Shown piece by piece: positions 19,075-29,879 of a stretch of 38,328 nucleotides of DNA (position 1 is its first letter; each line of letters opens with the position of its first letter). The notes under the pieces are model-generated. The model was not told the DNA's origin, did no database searches, and worked only from the letters and a program-made list of their open reading frames with translations. The translations under genes and the position numbers were made by a program. This DNA is from Fonsecaea monophora (Eukaryota; Ascomycota; Eurotiomycetes; Chaetothyriales; Herpotrichiellaceae). The DNA is taken from NCBI RefSeq assembly GCF_001642475.1, contig NW_019174114.1:1-38328 (forward strand), written 5' to 3'.

Positions 19075-20766
19075 CTAGGACTTCTCAGGTTTCCCCACCA
19101 GCTCAACCCGTCCTCCGAGAACTCGGGCAGAACATCCGACCACGTCTGACGAAGATTCCCGCTCGTCGTCCAGCCAAGGATACTCATGGACCAGCTTCCT
19201 CGAGCCGCCGGCTGCATACTCAAACCTGCTGAGCTCGAGAGCCGGCCGCTGCCTCCCGGTGCTTGTTTCACGGCCCACGACGCTGACGAACGCGAAGCGA
19301 CGTTCTTCGGGTGGGAGCACGGAAGCCGGGTGCGGTTGCGGCGAATCCTCTGTGCAGGAGACCAGGTGTTCACCCTCCTCTATCGAAATCACTTTGGCGA
19401 CCACACGGTCAGGCGCGACGAATGCCCACGAGTCTTCTTGCTTTGGGGCCTGGCGTATCAGCCGTAGCGCCGCTCGTCTCAGTGACGGATCTCGGCACTT
19501 GGTCGCACAGAAGTACAACGGTGGAATGAGTCCAGGCTCCAAGCTCAACAACAGCGAGTGAACCTTCGTGGAATCTGCGGCCTGTCGGAGGCAAAACATG
19601 GCGTGCTCGACGATTTCGGCAAAGTGGCCCATGTATTCGTCAAAGGCCATCTGGTGAGGGCTGAGGCATGCTCCCACAGATATGTAGCAGACTGCCCAAT
19701 ACGTCAGCAGATACGAGTGTATCAGGACGCTCTCCAATTCCAGTGTTGTCTGACTCCTTTGAGCAGTAAAAGAGGACTTCCACTGCTGCAGGTCATCTAA
19801 CAATGACAGTCGCTGGGACAGGAAAAACATCTTCTGCGGCTCACTCTCTTCAACATGAGGCAAAAAATCCGCATGTCTGATGACTTCGTAAGACTGGTTC
19901 ATCAGGCGATCAAATTGGAATCTTGCCTCGAGCAAAGAAGACGTAGATGACCTTGTCTTGAAGATCTCGCCAGCGCTGTTACTGGCACCCTGGTGACGGG
20001 ATAGATCGCTTCCCAAAGTAGCAATCACAACGGCCTTTTTCAACACGTACGATGCGACCAGTTGGTGAACAGTTTGACTTGCGGGCGAGCTGGGTCGGGT
20101 ATCGAGTAGCCTCAGATTGTCGGTAAGGATTCTAGAGCATCGTTTCATCAAGTCGTTTGCAATCTCGACGTTTCGATGATGATATTCCACGGATGCGAAT
20201 AGGATGTAGCTCAACGCGACAACAGAGTCATCGAGATGCCCACGCTCGGCCAGTCGTCGAACGCTCACAATCGCTTTGTGATAGTATCTCAATGCTTGCA
20301 AATGCTTTCGATTGGTGATGCTGGTCAATGCCGCGGGGTCGGATGCGGAAATAGGCGACACGTATGGAACGTGCTCAGCCAAGGAGCTGAGGCACACAAC
20401 GGTGTCCCAGACAAAGCCATATGTCTGGGCAAGTTGGGGGATATGCTGTTGCCAAAAGGTAGCCTCAACGGTTCCCGCAAATGCAGGAGCTGCGCCATAC
20501 ATGAAGTAGTGCCACGCACGACGTTCGTCCTCCGCGTGGTGAGGAGCGAGAAGAGAAACCATCTGCTGTGGACTGGGACTGCTCGACTGGCTGACCGGCC
20601 TATTCTGAACAAAGCGAATCTCTCGAACAACGGGGCCTTCGCATTTGCGGCCTGTTTGGGTGCACCTCCGACAAAATGGGGTCGTTTCGTCACATTTTAC
20701 CCTCCGTACCTTGCAGGTCAAGCAGCCGTTTTTGGACTTCTCGTGGCCAGCGCGTCGTCGGTGCAT
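19075..20766 (-). CDS. Zn2Cys6 fungal transcription factor
   Basis: Nuclear regulator, single exon, 563 residues. The binuclear zinc cluster is at residues 15-42: C15x2C18x6C25x6C32x2C35x6C42, with basic residues KVRRVK between, preceded by KSKNG, the usual lead-in. The remainder fits the Fungal_trans_2 (DUF3468) type regulatory region, helical, with LMKRCSRIL and an HSYLLTYWAVCYISVGA helix; Ser-rich linker at about 59-67. Near the C-terminus KLVHEYPWL resembles the end of this family. Target genes cannot be inferred. It is followed on the minus strand by the tRNA gene, and its upstream side faces the TRP channel gene divergently (about 890 bp spacer). Confidence 0.92.
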   Translation of the reverse strand: MHRRRAGHEKSKNGCLTCKVRRVKCDETTPFCRRCTQTGRKCEGPVVREIRFVQNRPVSQSSSPSPQQMVSLLAPHHAEDERRAWHYFMYGAAPAFAGTVEATFWQQHIPQLAQTYGFVWDTVVCLSSLAEHVPYVSPISASDPAALTSITNRKHLQALRYYHKAIVSVRRLAERGHLDDSVVALSYILFASVEYHHRNVEIANDLMKRCSRILTDNLRLLDTRPSSPASQTVHQLVASYVLKKAVVIATLGSDLSRHQGASNSAGEIFKTRSSTSSLLEARFQFDRLMNQSYEVIRHADFLPHVEESEPQKMFFLSQRLSLLDDLQQWKSSFTAQRSQTTLELESVLIHSYLLTYWAVCYISVGACLSPHQMAFDEYMGHFAEIVEHAMFCLRQAADSTKVHSLLLSLEPGLIPPLYFCATKCRDPSLRRAALRLIRQAPKQEDSWAFVAPDRVVAKVISIEEGEHLVSCTEDSPQPHPASVLPPEERRFAFVSVVGRETSTGRQRPALELSRFEYAAGGSRKLVHEYPWLDDERESSSDVVGCSARVLGGRVELVGKPEKS

Positions 20767-21653
20767 GTCGCTGCTAGTGTCGAGTTTTCATTGGCTGAGA
20801 AAGTAGTCCTGCATGAGCCCGACTGATCGATCAGGGAAACAGGGCCAACGTAGTGCTGTTGCCAGACCGATTAAACGGCGGATGGAAGCAGGGGCGTCTG
20901 AACATACCAACCCATTCCCCGTTTCAGGCCTCAGTGGCTTCTCTCAGACGGGGCGTCCCAGATAGTCCGAGAGTCATTCATTCCAATGTCCAAATGTCCA
21001 GTACATGACTTGATCTCAGCAGAAAGAATGAGATGAGAAACGTGGTAGAACCAGGAATTATCACTTGTATCCACAGCCTTATCGAATCCCCATCCATCAT
21101 TGGTCAGCTCGTTTACTCGAGCGTTTTTGGATTAGTCTCTTGGCAAGTCGGACAAGTTGCCTATCTCAGCCCCACAGGGCAAGTAAGCCGACCTGGACAC
21201 GCTGCAAGCTGGGTGCGGCACTCCGGACTGAGTGACGAGGTGTTAAAGCACGCACGAATGAAGGCGATATCTATCAGTTTTCCCTGTCCGATGCTCTCAG
21301 ATACCCTCTCTGCTGGCTGGCCAACACATGTGGCGGGTATTGAGAGCCGGGAGACCTCGCCGCCTTTCAGCTGTGCCAGGGTTGCAAACCGGTTTTCCTC
21401 GTCTGCGGGTGCGGGGGAGCTTCGGACAAAATGTGTCAATGAGAGGCTGGCAAAACCCAAAGTTTGACCTTCAACGACCACAACCCAGCTGAGGTCGCTC
21501 CTCGCCGTAGCGCACCGTCGATTGCCTACTTTCTTCTTCTTCTCTTCTACCTTTTCTCTTGTGTTCCAGAGGACGGGAGCTCGACAGTTACAGATTGATC
21601 AACAAGTAACGCCAAGGAATCCCCTCGAACGCGCCATAGGATCCCAACACATC
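20767..21653. promoter_or_regulatory. divergent intergenic region, regulator and TRP channel
   Basis: Both flanking genes start here in opposite directions. A CT-rich leader (about 21526-21560) precedes the channel ATG. An open frame at 21033-21467 is unsupported. No specific sites assigned. Confidence 0.4.
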
Positions 21654-23569
21654 ATGGTCAAATGGGGGACGCTTCTCTTCGGAGCTCGCGAAAGAGAATC
21701 GCCATATCACCACAGTGAAACGAGGAGATGTAAGTTGGGCCCCAACCCTGTGTCACGACCGGAAACTTATCTGGCGCAGTGCTTCCCGCCAACAGCTCCG
21801 ACCTGCCTCCCTCAGGCTTGCCGGCCAAAGAAGTCACCAAAGTCGCCCTCCGATTAAAGTACCAGATCGAGGCAGTCATTCCTATCGAGCTTCCCGAAGA
21901 GAAGATTGTCGCTGCCAACAGCCCCGTTATAACTCCGAAGGTGGTGCAGACAGCCAAAGAAGCGGGCGGGACTGAGTACGCTGGATGCGTGGTGTACTGC
22001 CTGCTTGTGTGCAAGAGATGGTTCACTAGACAAGCCAATCTGGAGCTCTGGGATGCAGACCTGCACCATGTCCGTGCTGTGGCTTGTGAGATGATCGCCA
22101 AACGCATCATCGAGAACGAGGAGGACCAAGAATACCTGATGCAGGAGATTCTCCTCAAGCGCTACTCGGTCATCCGCAAAGACGAGGAGACACCCCCGGC
22201 AAATGTCATCGAGAGGGCAGTCGACCTGCACTGCCTGATCGTCATTGGTTCTTCTGGCTACCAAAAGTGCATCAAGTACCTCTGGAGGGGTTGGATTCAT
22301 CAAGACGACAAAGACCCGGGCAGATTTGTTTTCTACAATGACCGCGACAATACAAATTATTGGGTCCATCTGAACCCCGACCGCATGCGCACGCCCTTGT
22401 ATCAGAACGCCCTTCAGATCACCATCTCGGTCCTCTATCTTGCCTTGTATACTGGGGCGGTCAATACCGTGAATGAAGATGGCGACCTTGACATCGTCGA
22501 GGGTATTCTCTACATGATGACATTGGGCTTCATCTGCGACGAAATCGGCAAATTTTGGAAAGTTGGCATTTGGTATTTCGGTTTTTGGAACGCCTTCAAC
22601 AACTGCCTCTACGCCCTGCTCACAGCCTCGTTCATTATCCGCATGACCGCTCTCGGCCACTCCCCCGACGAGCATGACGACAAGCGGCGCGAACTCAACA
22701 GATTGGGTTACCACATATTCTGTGTTGCTGCACCCATGTTCTGGGCCCGTCTCCTCCTGTATCTGGACACGTTCCGCTTCTTCGGCGCAATGCTGGTCGT
22801 TTTGAAAGTCATGATGCGTGAATCCCTCATCTTCTTTGCCCTTCTCCTGGTCGTTTGCGTGGGTTTTCTCCAGGCCTTTATTGGTCTGAACCAAGTTGAG
22901 GGAAACAGCAGTATCACCAGCTTCGTCATCACCGCCATGGCCAATTCGGTCATGCAGTCGCCTGATTTCGAAGGCTTTGACAACTATGCCCATCCCTTCG
23001 GCCTCATTCTATATTACATCTTCACATTCGTCGTCATGGTTATCCTGCTCAATATCCTCATCGCATTATACAACAGTGCGTACGAAGACATCACCGAAAA
23101 TGCGATCGATGAGTACATGGCCATGTTTGCACAAAAGACACTGCAATTCGTACGTGCGCCCGACGAGAATGTCTTCATCGCGCCATTCAACTTGATCGAG
23201 TTGCTTTTCTTGATCATCCCGTTTGAATGGTGGATGGATCCGCATCGCTATGAGCGATTGAACAACTACGTCATGGGCGTCATCTATTCGCCTCTGTTAC
23301 TCATCACCGCTGGTCTGGAGTCTCTGGATGCCCGCACAGTGCAAAGCAACAGAAGTCGAGGAGAAGAAGATGACGACACGGTGGAAGAGTGGGAGGAAAT
23401 GCCGCACGACCTGAACTTTGGAATGGAGGGGTGGGACACAAAGGTTCAGTCCACAAGACCGGTGGTCGAGGTTGACGCCGATGTCGTCGAGATAAGACAG
23501 CTGAAGGAGCAGGTTGATGAACTGCAGCGGATGGTGAGGGCGTTGAGTGTCGCAAAGGACGAACGCTGA
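21654..23569 (+). CDS. YVC1: YVC1-type vacuolar TRP cation channel
   Basis: TRP-like calcium-permeable channel, in fungi found in the vacuole membrane, releasing calcium on osmotic or redox stress. Exons 21654-21729 and 21780-23569 give 621 residues; the 50-bp intron has GTAAGT and ends CGCAG. N-terminal cytosolic helical domain (1-230), then six hydrophobic segments: S1 about 235-253, S2 266-285, S3 295-315, S4 335-361, S5 372-396, pore helix and loop about 403-421 (SFVITAMANSVMQSP), S6 432-457 ending in LLNILIALYNSAYEDI, the TRP-family gate segment. FEWWMDP follows near 505, then an acidic stretch (EEDDDTVEEWEEM) and a short coiled coil (EIRQLKEQVDELQRMV) at the end. Length and order fit fungal YVC1 homologues. 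The start at 21654 follows a CT-rich leader. Confidence 0.93.
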
Positions 23570-25089
23570 ACGCTGAACCCCGGTGTGTGTGCACCATGCT
23601 GAGGGCCTGACGGAGCTTGGAATTTGATCCGTGGTGCACTTTGTTACCAGATGTTTAACCCAGCTATTCATGAAGTTTTTAATGTCTATTCGTGTCGAAC
23701 CTACTAGTTACCGAGCATAATTCTCCTTGTGACAGCCCAGATATCAAAGAGAACGCGATGTTGTGCTGGGATGCTAGCCAAGATGGCAAATTGGCCCAGA
23801 CTGAAGGCCATCCATCTGCGGACTTTTGATGGCGGAGTGTCCGCCAGCCACCGCCTACCGCTCGCTTCCTTGAGGGAAACGGTTCACGTGCAGGCAGGAT
23901 ATCATCACAGATTTGTACCCAAAAAAATATTATCGAGATCCGCAATACACCCGTCAAATGTGTATGGTGGTGGGTGTCTCCTTTGTTTTGAGTTTTTGAC
24001 GTATCGTCTTTCTTAGTAGTGGGAAGGGGGGGGGGGTTTCTGTCTGTTTGTAGTTACGAGGCTGCGGGGCCGAACGGGTGACCCCCGCACCCGCAAAGTC
24101 CACGCAGACAGACAGATGAACAACCCGGCCCAACCCAATTCAGGCGGCCCCTACTCTACTGACTGACTGGTAGCGGCCTGTCGCCCTGCTCGTGACCGCC
24201 GACAAGACCATACGGAACTTGTATCTTTGCTTACTGTCTATACGAGTGTCCTATGCACCAAATCTCTTCCAATCTCACATTTGTTCCGCCTCACCCTCCT
24301 CCCGTCTTCCCCTACCAAATACCGCACCCTGTTACCCTGGCGTCACATCTCCTTCGGCGTGGTCCGGGGGAAGGACCCTCCAGTTGCTCGCGAGACCTTG
24401 CGCCAGTCGCTCTGCAAATGCTGCGTGCGTACCAACCAAGACACACAATGCCGTACCGTGTCCTTTGCTTTGCACGGTTGTAACATCTCTAGCCTTTTCA
24501 CCGAGCAAAGACCAAGCAAGCTGGGCCTGCTGGTACACACATAACTTGAATGTACACCACTACGATACTCGATGTGGAAAAGAAGAGTGACACTGTCGGG
24601 GATACTGGGATGATTTGTCCCACTGCTAGCCACCAGGGAAGTTCTTGTATGTCTGCATGACGGTGCTCATGCACGCTATAGGATCGGCGTATTAGTCTCA
24701 CCCGAAACACTTCCTTTCCAAAAGTAATGCATCGCCAAGTCCTTCGTGAGGCCTCCATGCCTTTTGGAGAGGCTTCAGATTGGTCCATCTGATCCCTTCC
24801 ACTAAGAGGTGAACTGCCAAAAGACCCGGGAATTCCCCCAAAACTCCTCGCTCGATATACTGACGCCAGGGCGCCAAACGTCCGACGACAACCACGTTTC
24901 GTTGCATCCTGGAGTTCCTTCTTCACTTCCTCTTCATCGACGGTGTCTTTGTTGCCTTTGAATCCCTTGATCGGAGCTTTCTCAAGGAAGCTGGCAAGGA
25001 CACAAGAATCGTTCCATCCTCGTAACGGGCTACAACGGGGACATGTTGTGCATACAGCAACAGTTCCGGACAACGTACTCATGACCCTC
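23570..25089. other. intergenic, unresolved reading frames
   Basis: A G-run lies at about 24027-24039. On the minus strand between about 24649 and 25080 two overlapping frames look partly protein-like (one with VDEEEVKKELQDATKRGC, one with NVVVVGRLAPW), but neither has a family match I recognise nor a convincing splice model, so no gene is called. The rest looks non-coding. Confidence 0.3.
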
Positions 25090-26913
25090 TCATTGTCTCT
25101 GACCCTGAAAAATGTTATCCCGCACCTTCTGTGTAGGCTTAATGCGTCTCCTCGTTTGGCCATCTTCGAGTGAGTGGCGCGAATGCGCATCAGCCTGCAC
25201 ATTGGTGGGAACATCAACACGATCTTGCGGTGCCTTGCTCGTTGCTGTTGATGCGTGTCGTGCTCCCCGGCCTCGGCTATCAGGTGGCAACATCCTCCCC
25301 AATGTCGGCGTTCCAGATTGAGTTGGAGGTAGAACTTCCGATTCCTGCGCCCTCTGTGGATTTGTGACCGCCAGGCTATGGACCACCATCTCCCGGTACG
25401 CATCCAGTGCGGTGCAGAGTCCTTCCAGCCGTGCACCTACACCCCAGTCAAGAATATTTTGGATCGCTCGAGAAACCGCTCGTATGGCATTTGCGTCGTT
25501 GAGGAGATGGTTTGACAATGTTTCAACATGAAAGCTATGCAGCCCTCCTTCATCGGCTCTCAGCCAATGTACATTGATCCGAGCTAGCTCATGGTCCATC
25601 GTGACGGAGAAATACTGGGGCTCATGGTAATCGAATTCTTTCATTCCAAAACTGCGCTGTATTAAGTCGATTTTGCCAATTGTCGCAATAGCTCCAGCAC
25701 CGGCGGCCTGGTTGGTTGCGATGTAGTGGGTTCCGCCTTTTGCCTGCGATTTAAACTCGACCTGTAGGAATGGAAATCGAACCTCACAGTCCGGGACGGC
25801 GTAGCTTTGGCCGAACTGGTCGTCGATGAGAAATGGAATCGTCTCGAGTTGGTCATCAGAGAAGGCTTCTTCGGAATATCCAAATACTAGATCGGGTTTT
25901 GGTCTAGGTAAGGGTAGCGGGACCGTTAGGGCAGCCGGCTTGAGCGGGACAGGGACGCAATCAGACCACAACTGGTTAGCACTCGATGCCAATTTGTCGT
26001 CGGGGAGCACATTCATGGCAGGAATGATACCTGGCGCGAAGGTCCGCGTGATATTAGCTTCAGTCTGGTTCTCAATCTTACGCGATGTTGCTACCAAGCT
26101 TTGAGCTGTTTTATCGTTCATTCCCGGAGATTTTCGTTCTGTGGATATGATCGTTCTTGCTCGCTTCATTAGCTCTGCCGGAGGATGGTCACGATTGATG
26201 TAAATATTTCGGCGACGCAAGCATTCTCGGTACTTTGAATCATGAACGTTTGCAGAGGGTCCCCCGGACTTTCTAGATGGGGTAGTCATGCGTTCAAAGG
26301 TATTGTTTGAGAAAGAAAAGACGGTCGTAGGTGGGGGGGCCATATTGTCCAATGCGGCAAGCTGGGGTTCGTCTTCTGTCGGCTCTCTGTGAAACCAGCT
26401 GGATCCATTCAACCAAGTCTCAATGAAGCTCTCTTTATCATACCCAGTCCTTGGGGCAGCGTGTTGCTCGAGCGCACGTGTAGGACGCTTCACGTTGCCG
26501 AGTTGTTCGTCTCCGGTAACCACATAAGGCTGTTGTTTAGCTATTTGGGTCAGTAACTTGATCCAACAAAGTAATGATGGCGACTGACTCCTCTTAGGTA
26601 CTCCTGGTGCCGCGGGCGAAGCCGTAGGTTGGCCTCTGATCTTCTCTTTGGAACGATTGTCTTGCTTCGCTGCTGCTTTCTGCAAGTACCTCGTCTGCTC
26701 TCCTCTTGCGGCCCGTTTCTGGGTTGCAGATTGTTTCTCCTTTGGCCGCGGGCTCTTTAGGGAGGTCTTGGGGCTTGCACTTAGGGCTTGCTGGCAGTTC
26801 TGCTTGGCTGTAATGCAGTCAGTGACACAGTAACGACGCAATGAAGTGGATTGAAGGGCATGGAACCGACACTTCTCCTGTATTCTCTGGCTCTTCCGCT
26901 GGGGCTTGGTCAC
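25090..26913 (-). CDS. DUF7924-type protein, PD-(D/E)XK nuclease-like
   Basis: Open frame of 607 residues. The domain typical of the fungal DUF7924 family is at about 290-480: RPKPDLVFGYS (catalytic-type Pro340-Asp341), then FPFLQVEFKSQAKGG with E386-F-K388 (a full E-x-K), HYIATNQAAGAGAI, YFSVTMDHELARINVHW, and a final RAIQNILDWGVGARLEGLCTALDAYRE helix. Unlike the two other PD-(D/E)XK-like genes here the motif set is intact. The N-terminal 190 residues are basic and low-complexity (RRSQRI-like start), probably disordered or DNA-binding. The 5' end is unsettled: position 26913 is GTG, coding potential continues upstream to an acceptor near 26956, and a first exon has not been proved. A 72-bp segment from about 26604 down to 26533 (GTACCT...TACTGAC...ACAG) may be an in-frame intron. 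Confidence 0.75.
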   Translation of the reverse strand: MTKPQRKSQRIQEKCRFHALQSTSLRRYCVTDCITAKQNCQQALSASPKTSLKSPRPKEKQSATQKRAARGEQTRYLQKAAAKQDNRSKEKIRGQPTASPAAPGVPKRSQSPSLLCWIKLLTQIAKQQPYVVTGDEQLGNVKRPTRALEQHAAPRTGYDKESFIETWLNGSSWFHREPTEDEPQLAALDNMAPPPTTVFSFSNNTFERMTTPSRKSGGPSANVHDSKYRECLRRRNIYINRDHPPAELMKRARTIISTERKSPGMNDKTAQSLVATSRKIENQTEANITRTFAPGIIPAMNVLPDDKLASSANQLWSDCVPVPLKPAALTVPLPLPRPKPDLVFGYSEEAFSDDQLETIPFLIDDQFGQSYAVPDCEVRFPFLQVEFKSQAKGGTHYIATNQAAGAGAIATIGKIDLIQRSFGMKEFDYHEPQYFSVTMDHELARINVHWLRADEGGLHSFHVETLSNHLLNDANAIRAVSRAIQNILDWGVGARLEGLCTALDAYREMVVHSLAVTNPQRAQESEVLPPTQSGTPTLGRMLPPDSRGRGARHASTATSKAPQDRVDVPTNVQADAHSRHSLEDGQTRRRIKPTQKVRDNIFQGQRQ

Positions 26914-27576
26914 GTCTTCGCCCTCGTCTTTGTCTTGGGCAGCAGGCTGCTTTCTTCCTATGATCAGTCAGTCGGGTTGAATCGCAGACGATGAAGGGTG
27001 GTCCCTAACGGCTTGAACGACCAGGCTTGACCTGCTGGAGGCCAGGTTTGTCGTGGCCCTTTCGAGCTCCGTCTGTGTATCGCTTTGCAACACCTGCTGC
27101 CATACTGACCGGCGATGAATGATCCGTAGGACGTGCCTGGTATCTATAACCCACGCCGGAACTTGGAAAAGCTGTAAACTGAACCAGTGGAGTCGCAGAG
27201 GGCCAGATCTCTGAAGTCGAGGAGAGACATTGATCGGTTCAGTCGCAGTTAATGGAGGGCACGAACGGCTTGGCGGGCTCAAAACAGCCAAAAAATTACC
27301 AACACAACTGCACTTGATTTCCTCGACAACGACGATTCCTCGACCGCTGGGAAAGCTGGAATGTTGGGCCCAAGCGTCCTCCTGGAGACACTCGTTGCCG
27401 AGCCACCCTACCCGGCCAGGCATGCCGTTACTCGTTCAGTAGCTTAGCAATACCACCAGTAGTAGCCTTAGTCTATCTTCCGCTTCTCCCTCTCGCGTCA
27501 CCGAAAGGACGTCGTTAGCAGTCTCTGTCACGCCATTCCAGACGGAGAATCCTGGTTCCGTCTTTGTATGACTGCA
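26914..27576. other. 5' flank of the DUF7924 gene
   Basis: Probably holds a first exon on the minus strand, because the frame upstream of 26913 (KQPAAQDKDEGED) stays protein-like up to a CATAG acceptor near 26956. One phase-consistent candidate is 27423-27303 with donor GTAATT, but the intron would be about 345 bp, long for this window. Otherwise empty. Confidence 0.3.
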
Positions 27577-28253
27577 TCAAGGGATGGAGGAAATCGAAGT
27601 AGCCTTTGAAACTTTGTCCCGAGTAATTATTGATCGCTCAAATTGCGCCTTGAATCTCCTACCCTCTTCTTCATTACGACGTCTTAACGCCCTGGCTCTT
27701 TTCAGCTGCCTTCTTCCGTGCCCGTGAGTCTTGTGCAACAGCGTACATGGTCTCTTCACGACTGAAGCTGCCATGATCGCTTCTGAATCTGCGTACCCTT
27801 CGATGGCGACCAGTGACATAACATCATCATCATCTCAATTCAATCTTCCTCGTAATTTTGGTGGCATAGGTCTTGCTTGGGTCGTCTCGTTCGAGTCTTC
27901 GGCGAGGTCGTTCGCATGGTCGTTCGCAGAGCAGTGGGACCGGATGTGGCAGTGAAGTTGTCATCTTGATCCTCACTGCTGTCGGACGTTTCGGCGAAGT
28001 AGTTCTCCGGTTCACTTTCAGGTGGTAGGCTAATGGTGATGTGTTCCTATACGACATGGCCTCGGTCTCGAACTGGATTCTCGAACGGAGAGCCAAGCCA
28101 TTCTATAAGTGACCGCAGTGGAGAGGGTGTCGGCGTTTCGCCAAAGCGTCCCAAGAAGGAATTGTGCTCAAGGTCAAGGCTCCCAGGACCAAGTGACCAC
28201 AGATAGCGTGCGCTTGTGTCTTCTAAACGTCGAAGTAATTCAAAGGTGAACAA
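27577..28253 (-). pseudogene. hypothetical gene, interrupted
   Basis: A run of protein-like sequence on the minus strand: FTFELLRRLEDTSARYLWSL, then GRFGETPTPSPLRSLIEWLG and FENPVRDRGHVV, a TAG at about 28049-28047, then in the same frame LPPESEPENYFAETSDSSED and a basic stretch; and, in a different frame further on (27720-27577), KRARALRRRNEEEGRRFKAQ to a stop. The TAG would need an intron of about 23 bp to be removed, which is too short. So it is either a decayed gene or one with an intron structure I cannot read. No family recognised. Confidence 0.3.
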
Positions 28254-29129
28254 ACCCCGCGTCGCGTCGCGAAACCTTCCCCGTCCATAGCCTCGGCACC
28301 TTCGAATCTACGAATCTACCTGCGCAGCTCTACATGGGACTGAAGAACCCTCCCCTCCCCCCTGGAAGGCGGCGGGTTATAGCGTTCGAACGGCGTGTGG
28401 AGTTGGTCATGAGTGCTTCAATCTCAAGCCTTGCACGGCCGGGGATTTCCTTGGAATCCCAGGAATCCCCGTTGGAGTGAGATCTACGATAGCGGCAGTC
28501 GCTCCTTGATCCTCCAACAACCCTCGCTCCGTGTTGTACCATACATGAGTTGATCAACCCCTCGCCTGGAGCATTCGCTCACTGTGTTGCAATCAAGTCT
28601 CTATACTAAATGGCATAGTTATGAACTCACCTCCGAATACCGCAGATGATATTGGGCAGGGAACAATCGTACATGTCCAGTCCGTCTATCACGTGATGTA
28701 ATGACAACGGACGCCCTTATTTCACGTGACTGATTTCGACCCTCGACGCAGCTTTGCCACCTTTTTTTCTCGACCAAATCAATCGTGTCGGGCAGTCTCG
28801 CTATTGCTGGCACTAACTCTAGGGAGGCTACGCGTCAGGTTTGGCGACTAGGATATAGGTTTTGCTACCGACGTGGTTACATGGCAGAAGCAACCAGGAG
28901 GAAATGTGGCGACAAGGCCAGGATGTAACATGATCATGCATTTCATTACATGGAAAATCATCAAAAGATTCGCTTTTATGGAGCTGACCATTACATTGTC
29001 TGATTTATCCTCAGGTATACCTAAATCCCATCCCTAGGACCTTTCCCCCTCGCTCTGCTGGTGCGTATCCAAGCAGCTAACCCAGCAGAGGGTCCCAACA
29101 CCCCACGTACCCGAGTCATCGTACCGTTG
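28254..29129. other. intergenic, nothing recognised
   Basis: Short open frames only, none with support. A short pyrimidine run lies at about 28342-28362. The right end is the 3' side of the BAH-like gene. Confidence 0.35.
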
Positions 29130-29879
29130 CTAGCTTCCGCCAGGCGACACTGAGGGTGTGGGTAGCCCCTGCTCCTGGCGTTCTTCGTAGCGAGTCATCC
29201 AGTTCGGTGGCATTGCCACCACGGGAGTTGACATGATGAACACAGTGTCAGTCTCCAGGTAGCACGATACCGGGTCGCCGCCCGAGCCGCGGTGTTCTGG
29301 CTCGGCATCTTCTGCCACAACGTCCTTCAGTTCCGTCGCGCCGGCATCTTTCACTCGCTCGGGAAGCCATTTGACTTCGGAAGAGTTAACCCGCGTCATT
29401 GTGTGGATTATCAATACTGAGTGGATGGGAATCCGTTTCTTCACATTCACAACCGCTTCGACGGACTCGATGGAGACCACGTCGAGATGAGACGAGAGAA
29501 CCAGGTTCGCTGCATCCGAGGTACAACTGGAGGAAGAAGCTCCCTCGTAGAACCATGCCACCAGCAAGAATATCGTATCTTTGTTGGGACCTCCTCTTGA
29601 TCTTATCGATGGCAGCACTCTGATCTCAAGGACTAGAGCGTTCGCCTGCTGCAGCTCTTCATGCTCATCGAGATAATAGACCACAACTTGGTCATCCACA
29701 CAGATCCCCGTCGTCGATTGGCTTAGCGTATTCAAGTTTTCCCAAGCGGGGAGGCCGCGCCTTGCACCCACTACCCGGAACGTTTCGGAGTCCTTCCGAG
29801 GATGGGTCTTGATCTTGTAGGAAGGGATTTCCGGCTCCAGGAGCCGTCGGCGGGTGGGGATGGATCTTGGAGAGGGCAT
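29130..29879 (-). CDS. BAH-domain-like hypothetical protein
   Basis: Single open frame of 249 residues, ATG at 29879. Residues about 55-150 follow the pattern of a bromo-adjacent-homology domain as found in short fungal proteins: GICVDDQVVVYYLDE (first strand), ALVLEIRVLPS, a strand FLLVAWFYE where BAH proteins have the W-Y/F-R/E segment, then NLVLSSHLDVVSIESVEAVVNV, the usual 'S-N/S-H-x-D-V' stretch leading to the last strands. The remaining C-terminus is polar with no motif. If correct it would be a chromatin reader acting in the nucleus, but the match is by eye. An undetected intron in the last third is possible, since similarity fades after about 150. Confidence 0.5.
   Translation of the reverse strand: MPSPRSIPTRRRLLEPEIPSYKIKTHPRKDSETFRVVGARRGLPAWENLNTLSQSTTGICVDDQVVVYYLDEHEELQQANALVLEIRVLPSIRSRGGPNKDTIFLLVAWFYEGASSSSCTSDAANLVLSSHLDVVSIESVEAVVNVKKRIPIHSVLIIHTMTRVNSSEVKWLPERVKDAGATELKDVVAEDAEPEHRGSGGDPVSCYLETDTVFIMSTPVVAMPPNWMTRYEERQEQGLPTPSVSPGGS

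Noticed and set aside
20236..20826. Plus-strand open frame of 196 codons
   Set aside because: Antisense to the Zn2Cys6 factor, no family resemblance.
21854..22993. Long minus-strand open frame (379 codons)
   Set aside because: Lies wholly antisense to the TRP channel gene; its translation is low in family signal and is the mirror of a well-supported coding exon.
24498..25436. Minus-strand open frame of 312 codons overlapping the DUF7924 C-terminus
   Set aside because: Part of it is a shadow of the DUF7924 frame; the remainder has mixed signals in two frames and no splice model, so it is described only as unresolved.
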